Assembly (NCBI RefSeq): GCF_012349115.1
Contig: NZ_PQIG01000067.1
Location: 186,001 to 250,000 of the forward strand
Direction: 5' to 3'
From: Rhizobium ruizarguesonis
GTDB lineage: Bacteria; Pseudomonadota; Alphaproteobacteria; Rhizobiales; Rhizobiaceae
Length of the DNA stretch: 64,000 nt
The position numbers and the translations under genes are program-made. Below the pieces are notes generated by a model. The model made no database searches. It was not told the origin of the DNA and saw nothing but the letters and a program-made list of their open reading frames with translations. How positions within the stretch are numbered: position 1 is the first letter of the stretch; every line of letters begins with the position of its first letter. Shown here in pieces: positions 11,144 to 21,313 of the stretch.

Positions 11144-12118
11144 TCACGCCAGCAGAACCTTGCCGCCCGTTCTAAAGGGAAGAGCGGAGTGCAGGGCTTG
11201 CCGGACATTTTCCAGGGGGAATACCTCCCGCACCTCGGTCGCGATGATTTTCGAAACGATCTGCGCCGCGATCTCGGAATAGGCCCGCTGGACGTCGCTC
11301 ATCGCTTGCGAATGAACCCATTCCCGGAGGTGACAATAGGAAAAGGCGATATCGGGATGGGAGGCCCAGAAGGAAGCCGGAATGCTTTGGCCCGAGAGCA
11401 GGCCGTAATGCACGAAATGCCCGCCGGGCTTCAGCGCATCGGCGAGGGTGGCGGCGCGCGCGCCTCCGACACAATCGAGCACCGCGTCGAGCCCATGTCG
11501 GCCGGCGAGCCCGGCAGCCAGATCGCTTTGGCTTTCCTCCCTATCGATGATGATAGCCTCGACCCGGCCGCGCAGGCGCTCAAGCGATCCTTCGCTGCGG
11601 ACGATGGCGACCGGCTCCACGCCTGCGGCATTGGCGAGACCGATCAATATCGCTCCGATCGAAGAGGCGGCGGCATTGATGGCAATACGCATGCCCGGCC
11701 TCAGCCCGATCTTGGCATGCAGCATCAGCCAGGCCGTCATCGGATTGACGTAGCTCGTCGCAGCTTCGAAGTCGGTGAGCTCGTCTGGAACACGAAGGCA
11801 CCAGCCGGGATCGGTATCCTTGAATTCCTGCCAGCCACCGGCGCTGCGCACCGGCAGCACGCGTGTTCCCGGCGAAAGCCCATGAACCTCCTCGCCGCAC
11901 TGTTCGACCACGCCGAACGCTTCGAAGCCCGGAATGAAGGGCAATGTCGTGCGCCCGCTATAGGCTCCTGATATCGTGATGATATCGGACGGGTTGATCG
12001 CCCGCGCCAACAGGCGCACCCTCACCTGGTCGCGCCGCAGCGGCGGCAGCGCAGCCTGCTCGAGCTCGACGACATCTTGAGCCGGGCCGAATTTTCGCAC
12101 GACCGCCTGATATTGCAT
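11144..12118 (-). CDS. MDR-family NAD(P)H-dependent oxidoreductase (enoyl-reductase-like)
   Basis: Zinc-independent medium-chain dehydrogenase/reductase of 324 residues. The N-terminal GroES-like domain has INPSDIITISGAY and IPGFEAFGVVE. The Rossmann part has AINAAASSIGAILIGLANAAG, resembling the mitochondrial trans-2-enoyl-CoA reductase (MECR) and quinone-reductase branch. Zinc-binding cysteines are absent. ATG 12118 is preferred over GTG 12130 because of the GGGGGA upstream. It is divergent from the thioesterase-ligase-thiolase operon with only a 50-bp gap, so a shared role in acyl-CoA reduction is plausible but unproven. Confidence 0.82.
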   Translation of the reverse strand: MQYQAVVRKFGPAQDVVELEQAALPPLRRDQVRVRLLARAINPSDIITISGAYSGRTTLPFIPGFEAFGVVEQCGEEVHGLSPGTRVLPVRSAGGWQEFKDTDPGWCLRVPDELTDFEAATSYVNPMTAWLMLHAKIGLRPGMRIAINAAASSIGAILIGLANAAGVEPVAIVRSEGSLERLRGRVEAIIIDREESQSDLAAGLAGRHGLDAVLDCVGGARAATLADALKPGGHFVHYGLLSGQSIPASFWASHPDIAFSYCHLREWVHSQAMSDVQRAYSEIAAQIVSKIIATEVREVFPLENVRQALHSALPFRTGGKVLLA

Positions 12119-12168
12119 TGCATCCCCCACACACTGCGGTTAGATCACCCCGTCGAATTGGTGATCGA

Positions 12169-12585
12169 ATGAGCGTTGACGACAGGCCTTTAGCATCGTT
12201 CCGGGTCTCGATGCGAGACATCGACATCTATGGTCATGTCCACAATTCCCGTTATCTCGATTATTGCGAGGATGCGGTCGTCGAGTTCCTGCGGCAACGG
12301 CAAATTCTCAGCCATTTCCGTCACACCTCCTCCGGCGTTGCCTATCACGTGAAGAAGGCGGAGATCACCTTTCACAGCCCGATCGACCTCGACGATGTCG
12401 TCGAGGCGAAGGTGGACGTGGAGAAAATCGGGCGCACGAGCCTGTCCTTCGCCATAGAACTCTTTCGCCAGCGCGATGGCGCCCATTGCGCATCAGCGCA
12501 TTTCGTCTGGGTCTGCGTCGGCCTCTCCGACAGCCGCCCGACGCCGATCCCCGAAGCGACCAAAGCGGCTCTGTCTCCCGGCTGA
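12169..12585 (+). CDS. Acyl-CoA thioesterase (4HBT hot-dog fold)
   Basis: 138-residue single hot-dog domain. The active-site segment MRDIDIYGHVHNSRYLDY matches the Asp-Gly-His-x-x-Asn pattern of the 4-hydroxybenzoyl-CoA thioesterase/YbgC group, and AYHVKKAEITFHSPIDLDD is the following strand. It should hydrolyse an acyl- or aryl-CoA. It is the first gene of a three-gene plus-strand run with the CoA ligase and thiolase. Confidence 0.85.
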   Translation: MSVDDRPLASFRVSMRDIDIYGHVHNSRYLDYCEDAVVEFLRQRQILSHFRHTSSGVAYHVKKAEITFHSPIDLDDVVEAKVDVEKIGRTSLSFAIELFRQRDGAHCASAHFVWVCVGLSDSRPTPIPEATKAALSPG

Positions 12586-12614
12586 TTGCCGATCATTCAA
12601 ACCAGCGGGTGTCC

Positions 12615-14144
12615 ATGCCGATCCATGCGCAGCTTCTTCGACATGCAACGGAGACACCGGACAAGCCGGCGCTGGTCATCGACGGGCGCTCGCTCAGCTA
12701 TGGCGAGCTCTATTTGCGCGCCAAGGCAATCTATCGGTTTCTCCGAGATCTGCCCCGCTCGAACCGCCGCATGCTCAATCTGCCCGGCGTGGAGAAGCTT
12801 GCCGCCCTCAGCCTTGGCAATCATATCGGCTTTGCCGAGTATTTTGCGGCGGCCACCGCTTTCCCGAATGCCTGCGCGGTCATCGACCCGCTGATGCCGG
12901 CAGAAAGGATCGAACGCATCATCGAGCGCCTGGCGCCTGACGTTCTGATTGTCGACGACGATGCCGGGCCGAGCGCTGAAATTGCCCGGAGATTCGGCAT
13001 TCCCGTGGTCCCCGCCGGAACGGAGGCTTTCAACCTCGCTGCGGCGGGAGGTGCAGCCGAGCTGCCGGCCGATACCGACAAGATCTTTCTGATCGGCTTC
13101 ACCTCGGGGACCACCGCCGAGCCGAAGGCCTATTATCGCTCGCGGGAGCAGTGGCGCCGGAGCCTCGATCGGGGACGCGTCGTTTTCGAGCTCGAAGACG
13201 CGCCGTCGACAATGTGCCCAGGAGCCCTCGCGCATGGCCTGGCGCTTTATGCATTGGTCGAAGCTCTTGATGCCGGGGGGACCTTTCATTCAGTCCGGAA
13301 ATGGGATCCGGGCGCGGTGGCACGCACGCTCTCCTCCTGGCAAGTCGAACGGCTGGTTGCCGTGCCCACCCATATAGCCGGCATTGCAAGAGCCTGGGCA
13401 AGCGAACCCGCACTGACCTCCTTGCGCGACGTTCTGACCGCCGGCGCAAAGCTTGACAGGAACGGGGTCGAATCCATGCGGCGCCTGTTTCCGATGGCCC
13501 GTATCCGGGAATATTACGGCGCATCCGAACTGGGCTTCATGACGGTCTCGACCCTTGTCGGCGGCGAGATCGATTTTCCGATCGACCGGGTAGGGCAAGC
13601 CTATCCCGGCGTGGAAATCTCCATTCGCGATCCCGATGAAAACGACGTCGGGACCGATGTGCCGGGAACCATATTCGTCGACAGCGACCTGATCGCGGAT
13701 GGATATCTCTGGGGCGATGACGGTCAGGCCTTCCGGGTCACAGAAGCGGGAGCGACGGTCGGAGATCTCGGCGAACTCAATGCCAATGGCATGCTGCGGG
13801 TGATCGGCAGGGCGGGCGGCATGATGATCACTGGCGGCAACAACGTTTATCCCGCCGAAGTCGAGAGTGCGCTCAAGGCCTGCCCCGGGGTAGAGGATGC
13901 TGTTGTCTTCGGATTGCCGGACGCCTATTTCGGCCAACGGATCGTCGCCGTCGTCTCGGGAGAGACGATGGACCTAAAAATTCTGGCCGATCATTGCGCG
14001 AGCTCGCTCGTCAGGTACAAGATCCCCAAGCAATTCTACCATATAAGGTCCTGGCCGATGACGAGCAGCGGGAAGATCTCGAGGGGGCAAGTGGAGCGGG
14101 CCGTGGTTTCTGGAGACGATCTTGTCCTACGCCTTTCAGCCTGA
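12615..14144 (+). CDS. AMP-dependent acyl/aryl-CoA ligase
   Basis: ANL-superfamily adenylating enzyme (509 residues) that activates a carboxylic acid as acyl-AMP and then acyl-CoA. Motifs in order: P-loop-like IGFTSGTTAEPKAYYRS, the A5-type REYYGASELGFMTVS, GDLGELNANGMLRVIGRAGGMMITGGNNVYPAEVE (hinge and C-terminal lid) and a final segment with SSGKISRGQ, which supplies the catalytic lysine. It starts at ATG 12615; the frame is open further upstream but that overlaps the thioesterase. It overlaps the thiolase by 23 bp. Shorter than typical long-chain ligases; substrate unknown. Confidence 0.87.
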   Translation: MPIHAQLLRHATETPDKPALVIDGRSLSYGELYLRAKAIYRFLRDLPRSNRRMLNLPGVEKLAALSLGNHIGFAEYFAAATAFPNACAVIDPLMPAERIERIIERLAPDVLIVDDDAGPSAEIARRFGIPVVPAGTEAFNLAAAGGAAELPADTDKIFLIGFTSGTTAEPKAYYRSREQWRRSLDRGRVVFELEDAPSTMCPGALAHGLALYALVEALDAGGTFHSVRKWDPGAVARTLSSWQVERLVAVPTHIAGIARAWASEPALTSLRDVLTAGAKLDRNGVESMRRLFPMARIREYYGASELGFMTVSTLVGGEIDFPIDRVGQAYPGVEISIRDPDENDVGTDVPGTIFVDSDLIADGYLWGDDGQAFRVTEAGATVGDLGELNANGMLRVIGRAGGMMITGGNNVYPAEVESALKACPGVEDAVVFGLPDAYFGQRIVAVVSGETMDLKILADHCASSLVRYKIPKQFYHIRSWPMTSSGKISRGQVERAVVSGDDLVLRLSA

Positions 14145-15324
14145 CGAGGATTGGCAGCCGGTCGTGGTTGCCGCCTACCGGTCGCCGATCGGCCGGGCTT
14201 TCGGCTCACTTGCGACTGTCGCGGCGGAAGACCTGCTTGCGCCGATCATTCATCGGATCCTGTCCGAAACGGGAATTGCGCCCGAAAGCATCGACGATGT
14301 GCTGGTGGGCAATGCCGCCGGCGGCGGCGGAAATATCGCGCGGCTGACAGCGCTCACAGCAGGTCTGCCCATGGCGGTTCCGGGTGTCTCGATCGATCGG
14401 CAATGCGGCTCGGGCCTGGAAGCGATCATCACGGCAGCCCGGCTGATCCAGGCGAAAGCCGGCTCGTGCTTTCTGGCCGGCGGCGTCGAAAGCGTCAGCA
14501 CCGCACCATGGCGCGTCGAAAGACCAAAGGCGAATGGGATGCCACCGCGATTTTACGGGCGCGCCCGGTTTTCGCCTGACACGATCGGCGACCCGGAAAT
14601 GGGGATTGCCGCCGAAAACGTCGCCCGTCAGTTCAGCATATCGCGGCAGAGACAGGATGAATTCGCCTTGCGCAGCCATCGGCTCGCCGTAGCGGCGGCA
14701 GAGGCAGGCACCTTTCGCCCCGAGATCGTTGACATTTCCACCGACCACGGGCCGATCGAACGGGACGAATGCCCACGTGCGGCTACATCCCTGCAGGTAC
14801 TCGCAAACCTCCGGCCGGTCTTCCTGGCCGATGGTTCGGTGACAGCGGGCAATGCCTGCCCGCTGAACGACGGCGCCTGCCTGGTGCTCGTCATGAGCCG
14901 TGGCATGGCGAAAAGCCTCGGCCTCGAAAGGGGCCTTGCCTTCATCGATAGCGCCGCTGCCGGCGTGGATCCCAATCTGCTTGGCATCGGCCCGGTCGCC
15001 TCGACCAGGAAGCTGCTGCAGCGTCAGCCCGCGCTATCGCTGTCCGACATCGATGCTATCGAATTCAACGAGGCCTTCGCCGCCCAGGTTCTGGCATCGC
15101 TGGATCAACTCGATATCCCGGCCGACGCGATCAACAGGAACGGCGGAGCAATTGCCTTGGGCCATCCGTTCGGCGCCTCCGGCGCAATCCTCGTTACCCG
15201 ACTATACAGCCAGCTGATCCGCGACATCAGCGGATGGGCGCCGGGCGCGGCCGGCCTGGCAATGATTGGCATCGGCGGGGGCATAGGGCTGACCGCCATG
15301 TTCGAGGCTACCCAGCTTTCCTGA
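14122..15324 (+). CDS. Thiolase-family acyltransferase
   Basis: 400-residue thiolase (acetyl-CoA acetyltransferase/3-ketoacyl-CoA thiolase type). The acylated cysteine lies in SIDRQCGSGLEA, the histidine region in AIEFNEAFAAQ, and the second cysteine or base region in NRNGGAIALGHPFGASGA. The usual late Cys-x-Gly reads GIGGGIG (AMIGIGGGIGL), so the canonical C-terminal cysteine appears to be missing: the enzyme may be a condensing or altered thiolase. The start is TTG 14122 with GGAG about 8 nt upstream, inside the ligase gene. Confidence 0.85.
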   Translation: MSYAFQPDEDWQPVVVAAYRSPIGRAFGSLATVAAEDLLAPIIHRILSETGIAPESIDDVLVGNAAGGGGNIARLTALTAGLPMAVPGVSIDRQCGSGLEAIITAARLIQAKAGSCFLAGGVESVSTAPWRVERPKANGMPPRFYGRARFSPDTIGDPEMGIAAENVARQFSISRQRQDEFALRSHRLAVAAAEAGTFRPEIVDISTDHGPIERDECPRAATSLQVLANLRPVFLADGSVTAGNACPLNDGACLVLVMSRGMAKSLGLERGLAFIDSAAAGVDPNLLGIGPVASTRKLLQRQPALSLSDIDAIEFNEAFAAQVLASLDQLDIPADAINRNGGAIALGHPFGASGAILVTRLYSQLIRDISGWAPGAAGLAMIGIGGGIGLTAMFEATQLS

Positions 15325-15344
15325 TCTGCCGAAGGCGCAGACCG

Positions 15345-15803
15345 TCAGGCGGCGGCGCGCTTGTGATCGGCCGGATGCTGTAGCCGAAAGCCGATCGCCA
15401 GCCTGTTCCAGGCGTTGATCATCGCAACACCGATCGAAAGGGCCACGAGCTCGTCATCCGTGAAGTTGGCGTGCGCCTCGTCATAAACATCATCCGGCGC
15501 ATGGCTTTTCGCGATCTGAGTGAGAGCCTCGGCCCAGGCGAGTGCGGCCCGCTCCCGAGTGGTGAAGAGCTGCGACTCCGGCCACGCGTTCAGAAGCAGC
15601 AGCCGGTCATCCGTTTCGCCGAGCTTCAGTGCGTCCTGGCGGTGCATGTGCAGGCAATGCGCGCATCCATTCATCTGGGAAACGCGCACCTTGACGAGTT
15701 CGAGCAACTTCGGATCGAAGCTTTTGGCAATCCAGCCTTCAACGGCCACGAGGCCGTCGATGCCGCTGTTCTTATGGGCCATGAAGTTCAGACGCTTGAT
15801 CAT
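15345..15803 (-). CDS. Carboxymuconolactone decarboxylase-family (AhpD-like) protein
   Basis: 152-residue alkylhydroperoxidase-like protein. MNGCAHCLHMHRQDA carries the CxxC-x3-H redox site of the AhpD/CMD fold. Start 15803 is chosen for TGGAG 6 nt upstream; longer frames lack support. It is divergent from an NmrA-like oxidoreductase and a cupin gene. Sets of this composition often accompany ECF41-type sigma factor genes in other bacteria, but no sigma factor is present here. Confidence 0.85.
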   Translation of the reverse strand: MIKRLNFMAHKNSGIDGLVAVEGWIAKSFDPKLLELVKVRVSQMNGCAHCLHMHRQDALKLGETDDRLLLLNAWPESQLFTTRERAALAWAEALTQIAKSHAPDDVYDEAHANFTDDELVALSIGVAMINAWNRLAIGFRLQHPADHKRAAA

Positions 15804-16187
15804 TCTTATCTCCATCGTGAGAGGATTGATGACGCAAGCCTCGGCTTGCAGGCCAGTGAATACGCTTTGCCTTCCGGGTCGGCCATCTGCCCCGACGGTA
15901 CATCTGGCCAATGCCTGTCGATGTGATGTTCCGCCATTTCGGCCGACTGCCTCGACCGCAGAGCCAGCTGGCCTACTACGTTCGCATAGGCTGACAGCGA
16001 CCGAGGAAGAATAGTTTGGGGCCGCGATCCGGCGCATCCTCATGCCCATCGGTTTACACCGGTCGCACCGGCGACGGTCCCGATGAAAGTCGCTTCGCTC
16101 ATCGAGGGCGCGGGGGCATGCCGAGCAGTTGCCTGCTCACCTTCAGGCCACCAGAGGACATCCTCGTAAAGGACAAGGAGACTACCC
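15804..16187. promoter_or_regulatory. Gene-free divergent intergenic region (384 bp)
   Basis: This lies between the divergent AhpD-like and NmrA-like genes and must hold both promoters. I find no convincing coding frame and no clear operator; minus-strand frames here are only upstream extensions of the AhpD-like gene. The ribosome site AAGGAG of the NmrA-like gene lies at its right end. Confidence 0.4.
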
Positions 16188-16952
16188 ATGAAAATCGTCG
16201 TTATCGGCGGCACTGGCCTCATCGGCTCAAAGACCGTGGAAAGATTACGCAACAAGGGGCACGAGGCATTGGCGGCGTCGCCGAACTCGGGTGTGGACAC
16301 GATCACCGGCAAAGGCCTGGCGGAAGCGCTCGCCGGGGCACAGGTGGTTCTCGATCTCGCAAACTCGCCCTCGTTCGAGGACAGGGCCGTCCTGGAATTC
16401 TTCCAGACGTCGGGCCGCAATCTGCTCAAGGCAGGGGCTGCCGCCGGCGTGAAGCATCACATCGCACTGTCGATCGTCGGTATGGAGCGGCTGCAGGGCA
16501 GCGGCTACATGCGCGCCAAGATGGCCCAGGAAGAGCTGATCAAGAGCTCCGGGATACCCTACACCATCGTGCACTCCACCCAGTTCCATGAATTCATGGC
16601 TGGCATCGCCCAGTCGGGCACCGTCGGCCAGACCGTGCATCTGTCGCCGGCCTACGTGCAGCCGATCGCCTCGGACGACGTCGCCGACGTCATGGCCGAA
16701 GTGGCGCTCGGCAAGCCTGTGAACGGCACGATCGAGATCGGCGGGCCGGAGAAGATCCGCCTCACCGAAATCGTGACACGTCTCTTCAAGGCGACGAACG
16801 ATCCGCGGCAAGTGATGGCGGATCCGCACGCCCGCTACTTCGGCGTGGAGCTCGAGGATAATTCGCTCGTGACCGGCGCTAAGGCGCGGCTCGGCAAGAT
16901 CCGCTTCGACGATTGGCTGAGCCGGCAGCCGCCTCAGAAAAAGAGCGCCTGA
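16188..16952 (+). CDS. NmrA-like NAD(P)-binding oxidoreductase
   Basis: Atypical short-chain dehydrogenase, 254 residues. It begins with the Rossmann motif GGTGLIGSK, has HIALSIVGMER in place of the usual active-site strand and GYMRAKMAQEELIKSSGIPYT near the catalytic region. NmrA-type proteins sense or use NAD(P)H rather than acting on known substrates. AAGGAG precedes the ATG. The cupin gene follows after 43 bp, probably in the same operon. Confidence 0.85.
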   Translation: MKIVVIGGTGLIGSKTVERLRNKGHEALAASPNSGVDTITGKGLAEALAGAQVVLDLANSPSFEDRAVLEFFQTSGRNLLKAGAAAGVKHHIALSIVGMERLQGSGYMRAKMAQEELIKSSGIPYTIVHSTQFHEFMAGIAQSGTVGQTVHLSPAYVQPIASDDVADVMAEVALGKPVNGTIEIGGPEKIRLTEIVTRLFKATNDPRQVMADPHARYFGVELEDNSLVTGAKARLGKIRFDDWLSRQPPQKKSA

Positions 16953-16995
16953 TACCGGGCGCCCGACCCATTCCCATCAACGCAGGAGACCAGAC

Positions 16996-17409
16996 ATGCT
17001 CAGAAAAATGATCTCAGCGGCGGCGCTCGCCATTGTCCTTGCCGCCGGCACTCAGGCTCACGCCGCAGGCGGCGACGCGAAGGTAAGCGTCGTTTTCGAC
17101 CAGAAGCTTCCGAATGTTCCCGGCAAGAGCATGCGGGCGGTGCTCGTCGAATATGCGCCGGGCGGTACCTCGCCCGGCCATACGCACCCGGCTTCGGCCT
17201 TCATCTATGCCACCGTTCTCGAAGGTGCGATCACCAGCAAGGTGAATGACGGGCCAGAGAAGGTTTACAAGGCCGGCGAAAGCTTTCCCGAATTTCCCGG
17301 CGATCATCACAGCGTCAGCAAAAACGCCAGCAAGACAAAGCCGGCGCGCCTGCTTGCGGTCTTCGTGCTGAATACTGACGAGACGGAACTGACGACCGAC
17401 GACAAATGA
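16996..17409 (+). CDS. Exported cupin-domain protein
   Basis: 137 residues with a Sec signal peptide (about 1-23, ending AHA) and a single cupin barrel: PGHTHPASAFIYATVLEGAITS supplies HxH and FPGDHHSVSKNAS the second metal motif. Probably a periplasmic metal-binding protein of unknown ligand. AGGAG lies before the ATG. It is the last gene of the NmrA-cupin pair and ends before a hairpin shared with the convergent PLP-enzyme gene. Confidence 0.83.
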   Translation: MLRKMISAAALAIVLAAGTQAHAAGGDAKVSVVFDQKLPNVPGKSMRAVLVEYAPGGTSPGHTHPASAFIYATVLEGAITSKVNDGPEKVYKAGESFPEFPGDHHSVSKNASKTKPARLLAVFVLNTDETELTTDDK

Positions 17410-17421
17410 CGTCATGAACGC

Positions 17422-17450
17422 ATCAATGCCCGGCGCCGTCGGGCATTGAT
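17422..17450. terminator. Bidirectional hairpin between convergent genes
   Basis: A perfect 11-bp inverted repeat (17422-17432 with 17440-17450) with a 7-nt loop lies 12 bp after the cupin stop and 24 bp before the end of the minus-strand PLP-enzyme gene. No long T-run follows on either strand. Confidence 0.6.
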
Positions 17451-17474
17451 ATCAATAACGCCCTGCGATTGGCG

Positions 17475-18761
17475 TCAGGCCGCGTGCAGCGCCAGTTCCA
17501 GGTCGGCGATCAGATCGTCCGGATGCTCGATACCGATCGAAAGGCGGATGGTCGATTCCAGAACGCCGATGCGCTGGCGGACATCGGCGGGCACGCCGGA
17601 ATGCGTCATGGTGGCCGGATGGCTCGCAAGCGATTCCGTGCCGCCGAGGCTGACCGCGAGCTTGAAGATCTGCAGCGCATTCAGGAATTTGAACGAGGCG
17701 GGCTGGCCGCCGCGGATGTCGAAAGAGAAGGTGGAGCCCGCGCCGGTGCATTGCGCGATGAAGGTCCGGCCGGCCGGCGATTCCGGATCGTGGTAGGGCA
17801 GGTAGTGAACCTTCTCGACCTTCGGGTGATCACGCAGAAAGTCGGCAACGGCTCGCGCGTTGCTGTTTGCCCGTTCCATGCGCAGTTGCAGCGTTTCCAG
17901 CGAACGGCCGAGCATCCAGCAGGAATGTGGATCGAGCTGGGTGCCGATCGCGCCGCGCAGGGCCTTGATCTGCTTGATCACCGCCTTGCGACCAAGAACG
18001 GCGCCGGCGATCAGATCCGAATGACCACCGACATATTTCGTCAGCGAATAGAGCGAGATATCGGCGCCGTGCTCGATCGGCCGCTGAAAAACCGGTCCGA
18101 GCAGGGTGTTGTCGCAGACGATGATCGGCATATGGCCCTGTCTTGCACCGATCATGTCGGCCACGCGTCGGATCATCGCGACATCGACCAGACTGTTGGT
18201 CGGATTGGCAGGCGTCTCGATCAGGATGACGGAGACGCGGCCCTTGGCCATCGCGTCTTCTGCCGCCTTTTGCACCGATCCTTCGCTGACGCCGTCGGCA
18301 AACCCAATGGCGGCGACGCCGAAGTTCAGAAAAGTCTTTGCCAGCAATGTTTCGGTTCCCCCGTAGAGCGGCTGCGAATGCAGGATCGCATCCCCCGGCC
18401 GGACGAAGGCGAGCAGAGTGGTGGCAATCGCCGCCATGCCGGATGAAAACAGCACGCCGCTTTCCGTCCGTTCGTAGACGGCGAGCCTGTCTTCGACGAT
18501 CTCGCTGTTTGGATGGTTGAAGCGTGAATAGACGAGGCCCGCCCCCTTCCCTTCGGGCGGCTCGCGGCGGCCCGACACGTAATCGAAGAAGTCGCGGCCA
18601 TCCTCGGCCGTCTTGAAAACGAAGGTGGAGGTGAGGAACACCGGCGGCTTGACCGCCCCTTCCGAGAGTTCCGGATCGTAGCCGTAATTCAGCATCTGTG
18701 TTTCGGGATGCAGGGCATGATTGCCGATATGGGTTTTGGAAGGATGCGGGGCGGTCATCAT
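17475..18761 (-). CDS. Cys/Met-metabolism PLP-dependent enzyme (cystathionine gamma-synthase/lyase family)
   Basis: Fold-type I PLP enzyme of 428 residues. The Schiff-base lysine is in [14 protein letters not shown], the PLP-ring aspartate in [13 protein letters not shown], and the substrate-binding segment in [35 protein letters not shown] is the family signature. It could be a cystathionine gamma-synthase, gamma-lyase or methionine gamma-lyase; sequence alone does not decide. ATGATG at 18761/18758 follows GAGGAG; an upstream frame to 18803 lacks support. It stands alone, convergent with the cupin gene. Confidence 0.9.
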   Translation of the reverse strand: MMTAPHPSKTHIGNHALHPETQMLNYGYDPELSEGAVKPPVFLTSTFVFKTAEDGRDFFDYVSGRREPPEGKGAGLVYSRFNHPNSEIVEDRLAVYERTESGVLFSSGMAAIATTLLAFVRPGDAILHSQPLYGGTETLLAKTFLNFGVAAIGFADGVSEGSVQKAAEDAMAKGRVSVILIETPANPTNSLVDVAMIRRVADMIGARQGHMPIIVCDNTLLGPVFQRPIEHGADISLYSLTKYVGGHSDLIAGAVLGRKAVIKQIKALRGAIGTQLDPHSCWMLGRSLETLQLRMERANSNARAVADFLRDHPKVEKVHYLPYHDPESPAGRTFIAQCTGAGSTFSFDIRGGQPASFKFLNALQIFKLAVSLGGTESLASHPATMTHSGVPADVRQRIGVLESTIRLSIGIEHPDDLIADLELALHAA

Positions 18762-18831
18762 CGTCTCCTCTGTCGGGACTGCAGAAATGGCAGAATACAT
18801 CAAAACGATATGAGCGGAGCAATCATCGCGG

Positions 18832-19911
18832 TCAGCTCATGGTCTTGCCCAGAGTGTCCGCGACATAGGCCCCGCGCGATCCCATCGGCAGCGGCGCTCC
18901 CGTCGTCGTGTCCTTCGCGGTCTGATGCTCTAGTTCGGCGTTCAGCTCGCCTCCGATGATGAGAATGACGACCGAAAGCCAGATCCAGATGAGGAAGCCG
19001 ATCAGTGCGCCGAGCGTGCCGTATGTCGCGTTGTAATTGGCGAAGTGATCCAGATAGTAGGAGAAGCCGAGGGACATGGCGGTCCAGGCGACCGTGGTCA
19101 GAGCAGCGCCCCACGTCATCCACCGGAGCTTGGCAGGCTCCCTGCTGGGGCCGAAGCGGTAGACTGATGTAACGGCCACCGCGACGACCAGCAGAAGCAG
19201 CGGCCATCGCATGAGAAGGGCCATGTGCTCCTTGAATTGATCGAGCCAGAGATAGGAGAGGACAACCGGCATGATCCCGACGAGCGCCACCATGACCACC
19301 GTCAAAAGCACCGCGCAAAAGGTGAAGCAGAGGCCGATCAGGTTCAATCGGACAAGCCCCCGCTTCTCCTCCTCCTCATAGGCTACGTTCATTGCGTCGA
19401 AGATCGCCAGCGTGCCGCTATGCGTGCTCCAGAGGGCGATGCCCAGGCCGAGGAAGAAGGTGATGCCGAGCGTAGCGTCGCGTCGGCCGACGAGCTCCTC
19501 GATCTGGTTGGCAAGAAGATCGAACGCGCCCGATGGCATGAGGCCAGCCAATTCGCGAAGGTGTTCGGATATGGTGGCCGGATCTGCAACCAGCCCGTAG
19601 AGTGATACCAAAGCCGCCATGGCTGGGAACAGCGCCAGCAGCAGATAGAAGGTCACGCCCGCGGCAATCAAAGTGACCCGGTCGGCGAGGACCTCGTGGA
19701 AGACGCGCCAGAACACGTCGCGAAGGCCGCTGAGAGGGATAGCCTCGGGCACGCTGGCGCTGCGGCCATGATCGTCACCTGCGCGGCCGGTATCCGCAGA
19801 CGGGGCGACCGACCTGCGCTCAGTTGCCTGCATCAAGACAAATGCGCCAATCGCTGCGGCCATCATTGTCGCCGCAATGGGGAATTTCTTGGGGTGAAGT
19901 ACATCTGGCAT
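18832..19911 (-). CDS. YihY/virulence factor BrkB-family membrane protein
   Basis: Integral inner-membrane protein of 359 residues with an N-terminal helix, a polar linker of about 40 residues and about six helices typical of YihY/Brk[22 protein letters not shown], a [16 protein letters not shown] segment, [11 protein letters not shown], and the C-terminal [19 protein letters not shown] with [11 protein letters not shown]. The function of this family is unsettled; early claims of RNase BN activity are not supported. Start 19911 has GGAG about 8 nt upstream; a longer frame reaches 19989. Confidence 0.87.
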   Translation of the reverse strand: MPDVLHPKKFPIAATMMAAAIGAFVLMQATERRSVAPSADTGRAGDDHGRSASVPEAIPLSGLRDVFWRVFHEVLADRVTLIAAGVTFYLLLALFPAMAALVSLYGLVADPATISEHLRELAGLMPSGAFDLLANQIEELVGRRDATLGITFFLGLGIALWSTHSGTLAIFDAMNVAYEEEEKRGLVRLNLIGLCFTFCAVLLTVVMVALVGIMPVVLSYLWLDQFKEHMALLMRWPLLLLVVAVAVTSVYRFGPSREPAKLRWMTWGAALTTVAWTAMSLGFSYYLDHFANYNATYGTLGALIGFLIWIWLSVVILIIGGELNAELEHQTAKDTTTGAPLPMGSRGAYVADTLGKTMS

Positions 19912-21313
19912 GAGGATGTTCTCCGATCTGGTGCGGAGATAACGCAGGGTATCGCTAAAGGATGCAAGCCATTGCTTTCCTGCGGACATTTGAGGCGAGC
20001 CCCGAGATCAGTCCTTTCCCAGTCGGGTCAGGAAGCAGGGATTGGAAACGATTGAGGGCTCGTCAAGCCGCCCCGCCGCTGCGCTCAGGATTCCCAAAGC
20101 AAGGGATCCTAACTCGTTTCAATAATTATAAGTTATTGATATTGCTGCGATCACATCCTGATATGGAAGCGAATCCGGACTTTAGTTTCGTTACCGCGTT
20201 GCTGAGCGTGTTTTCAACAAGTCTACCGATAGGGCGGTTTGGCGGCCGCGAGGCGGTAGAATTGGTCCGTACCTCGTATCGGAAGCGCGGCTTGGATCTG
20301 AATTCCACCTGCTGCCATCCGATTCCGACGCCCAATAGCGAATGCACCTGCAGGCGACACGCTGCGCAGCAAGCAAGCCTGACAAAACAATAGCGCCGGC
20401 GACAATGGCCTGCAATAGCCGTTTACGTTATCAACGGGCAAATACTGGGTCCGCCCCTGGCGGGCCGATTGCATTCGCTCGGCATCCCTCATGAGCAAGC
20501 GTCGTCGAGACCGAGGCCGCCTGCCCGCCGACGCGATCTCGATGGCCTCAATGGTTGCTTGATGGCGTCTCGGCAATCGGCAGAACGCGCGTCGCGATCG
20601 ACCAGGTCGCCACGCGAAAGCAACTGCGCGGTAAGGAGACGGCGACAGGATGCGCGCTACCCCTGATGTCGGCCAGCTCGCAGCCTGGCGTTATTTGCCA
20701 TAGACGGCCCCTCCCCGACCATCACTAGAGGTGTTGCTCCGGCCATTCATTGCTGGGCATCTCCGGCGCGCTGCTCAAAGGCGCAGGGCTCCTGGCATAC
20801 CGGCCGGGATAAACAGGCCTTCCACATTGCCAGAGAGCGAGGATCTGCGCGTCATCAAATAGTGTGCATCGATCACGGGCGCCGCCCCGTCTGACATGAC
20901 GTCGCGGCCCTCGCGCCGCGGTCGGCTACCCCAGAGCAAAACGAACCCGAAGCTGCCGTTCCACATACGCTCGGCCTGCTGCCGAAAGCAAAATCGACGA
21001 CAGCCGCTGGTGTGTCACGTGCGCTGCCGGACGGTCGATATCAGCGGCCACTCGTTCGTAACGAGCTGACGCGCCCCGAAAGCCTAAGCTGTGAGCCGCC
21101 GATCCTGTAGGGTCGAAAGCAGCCCCTCCCCTGTCGCGTACCCCTTCAGTTCGATCGCATGAAGAACCAAATGCGCTGGCAGGGAGGCAGCGTTCTGTCG
21201 GTCGGCTATCGCCACAGAAGCCGTCCTCAGTGGCGTATGGCACCTGACCCTGCGGCCTTTCCCAGGTGAATCCGTAAACCGCAACTGCGCGCCGAATGTT
21301 CCCTGATCGTGCC

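Noticed and set aside
15804..16187. A decayed LysR-type regulator in the gap between the AhpD-like and NmrA-like genes
   Set aside because: No HTH motif or effector-domain block could be found in any frame.
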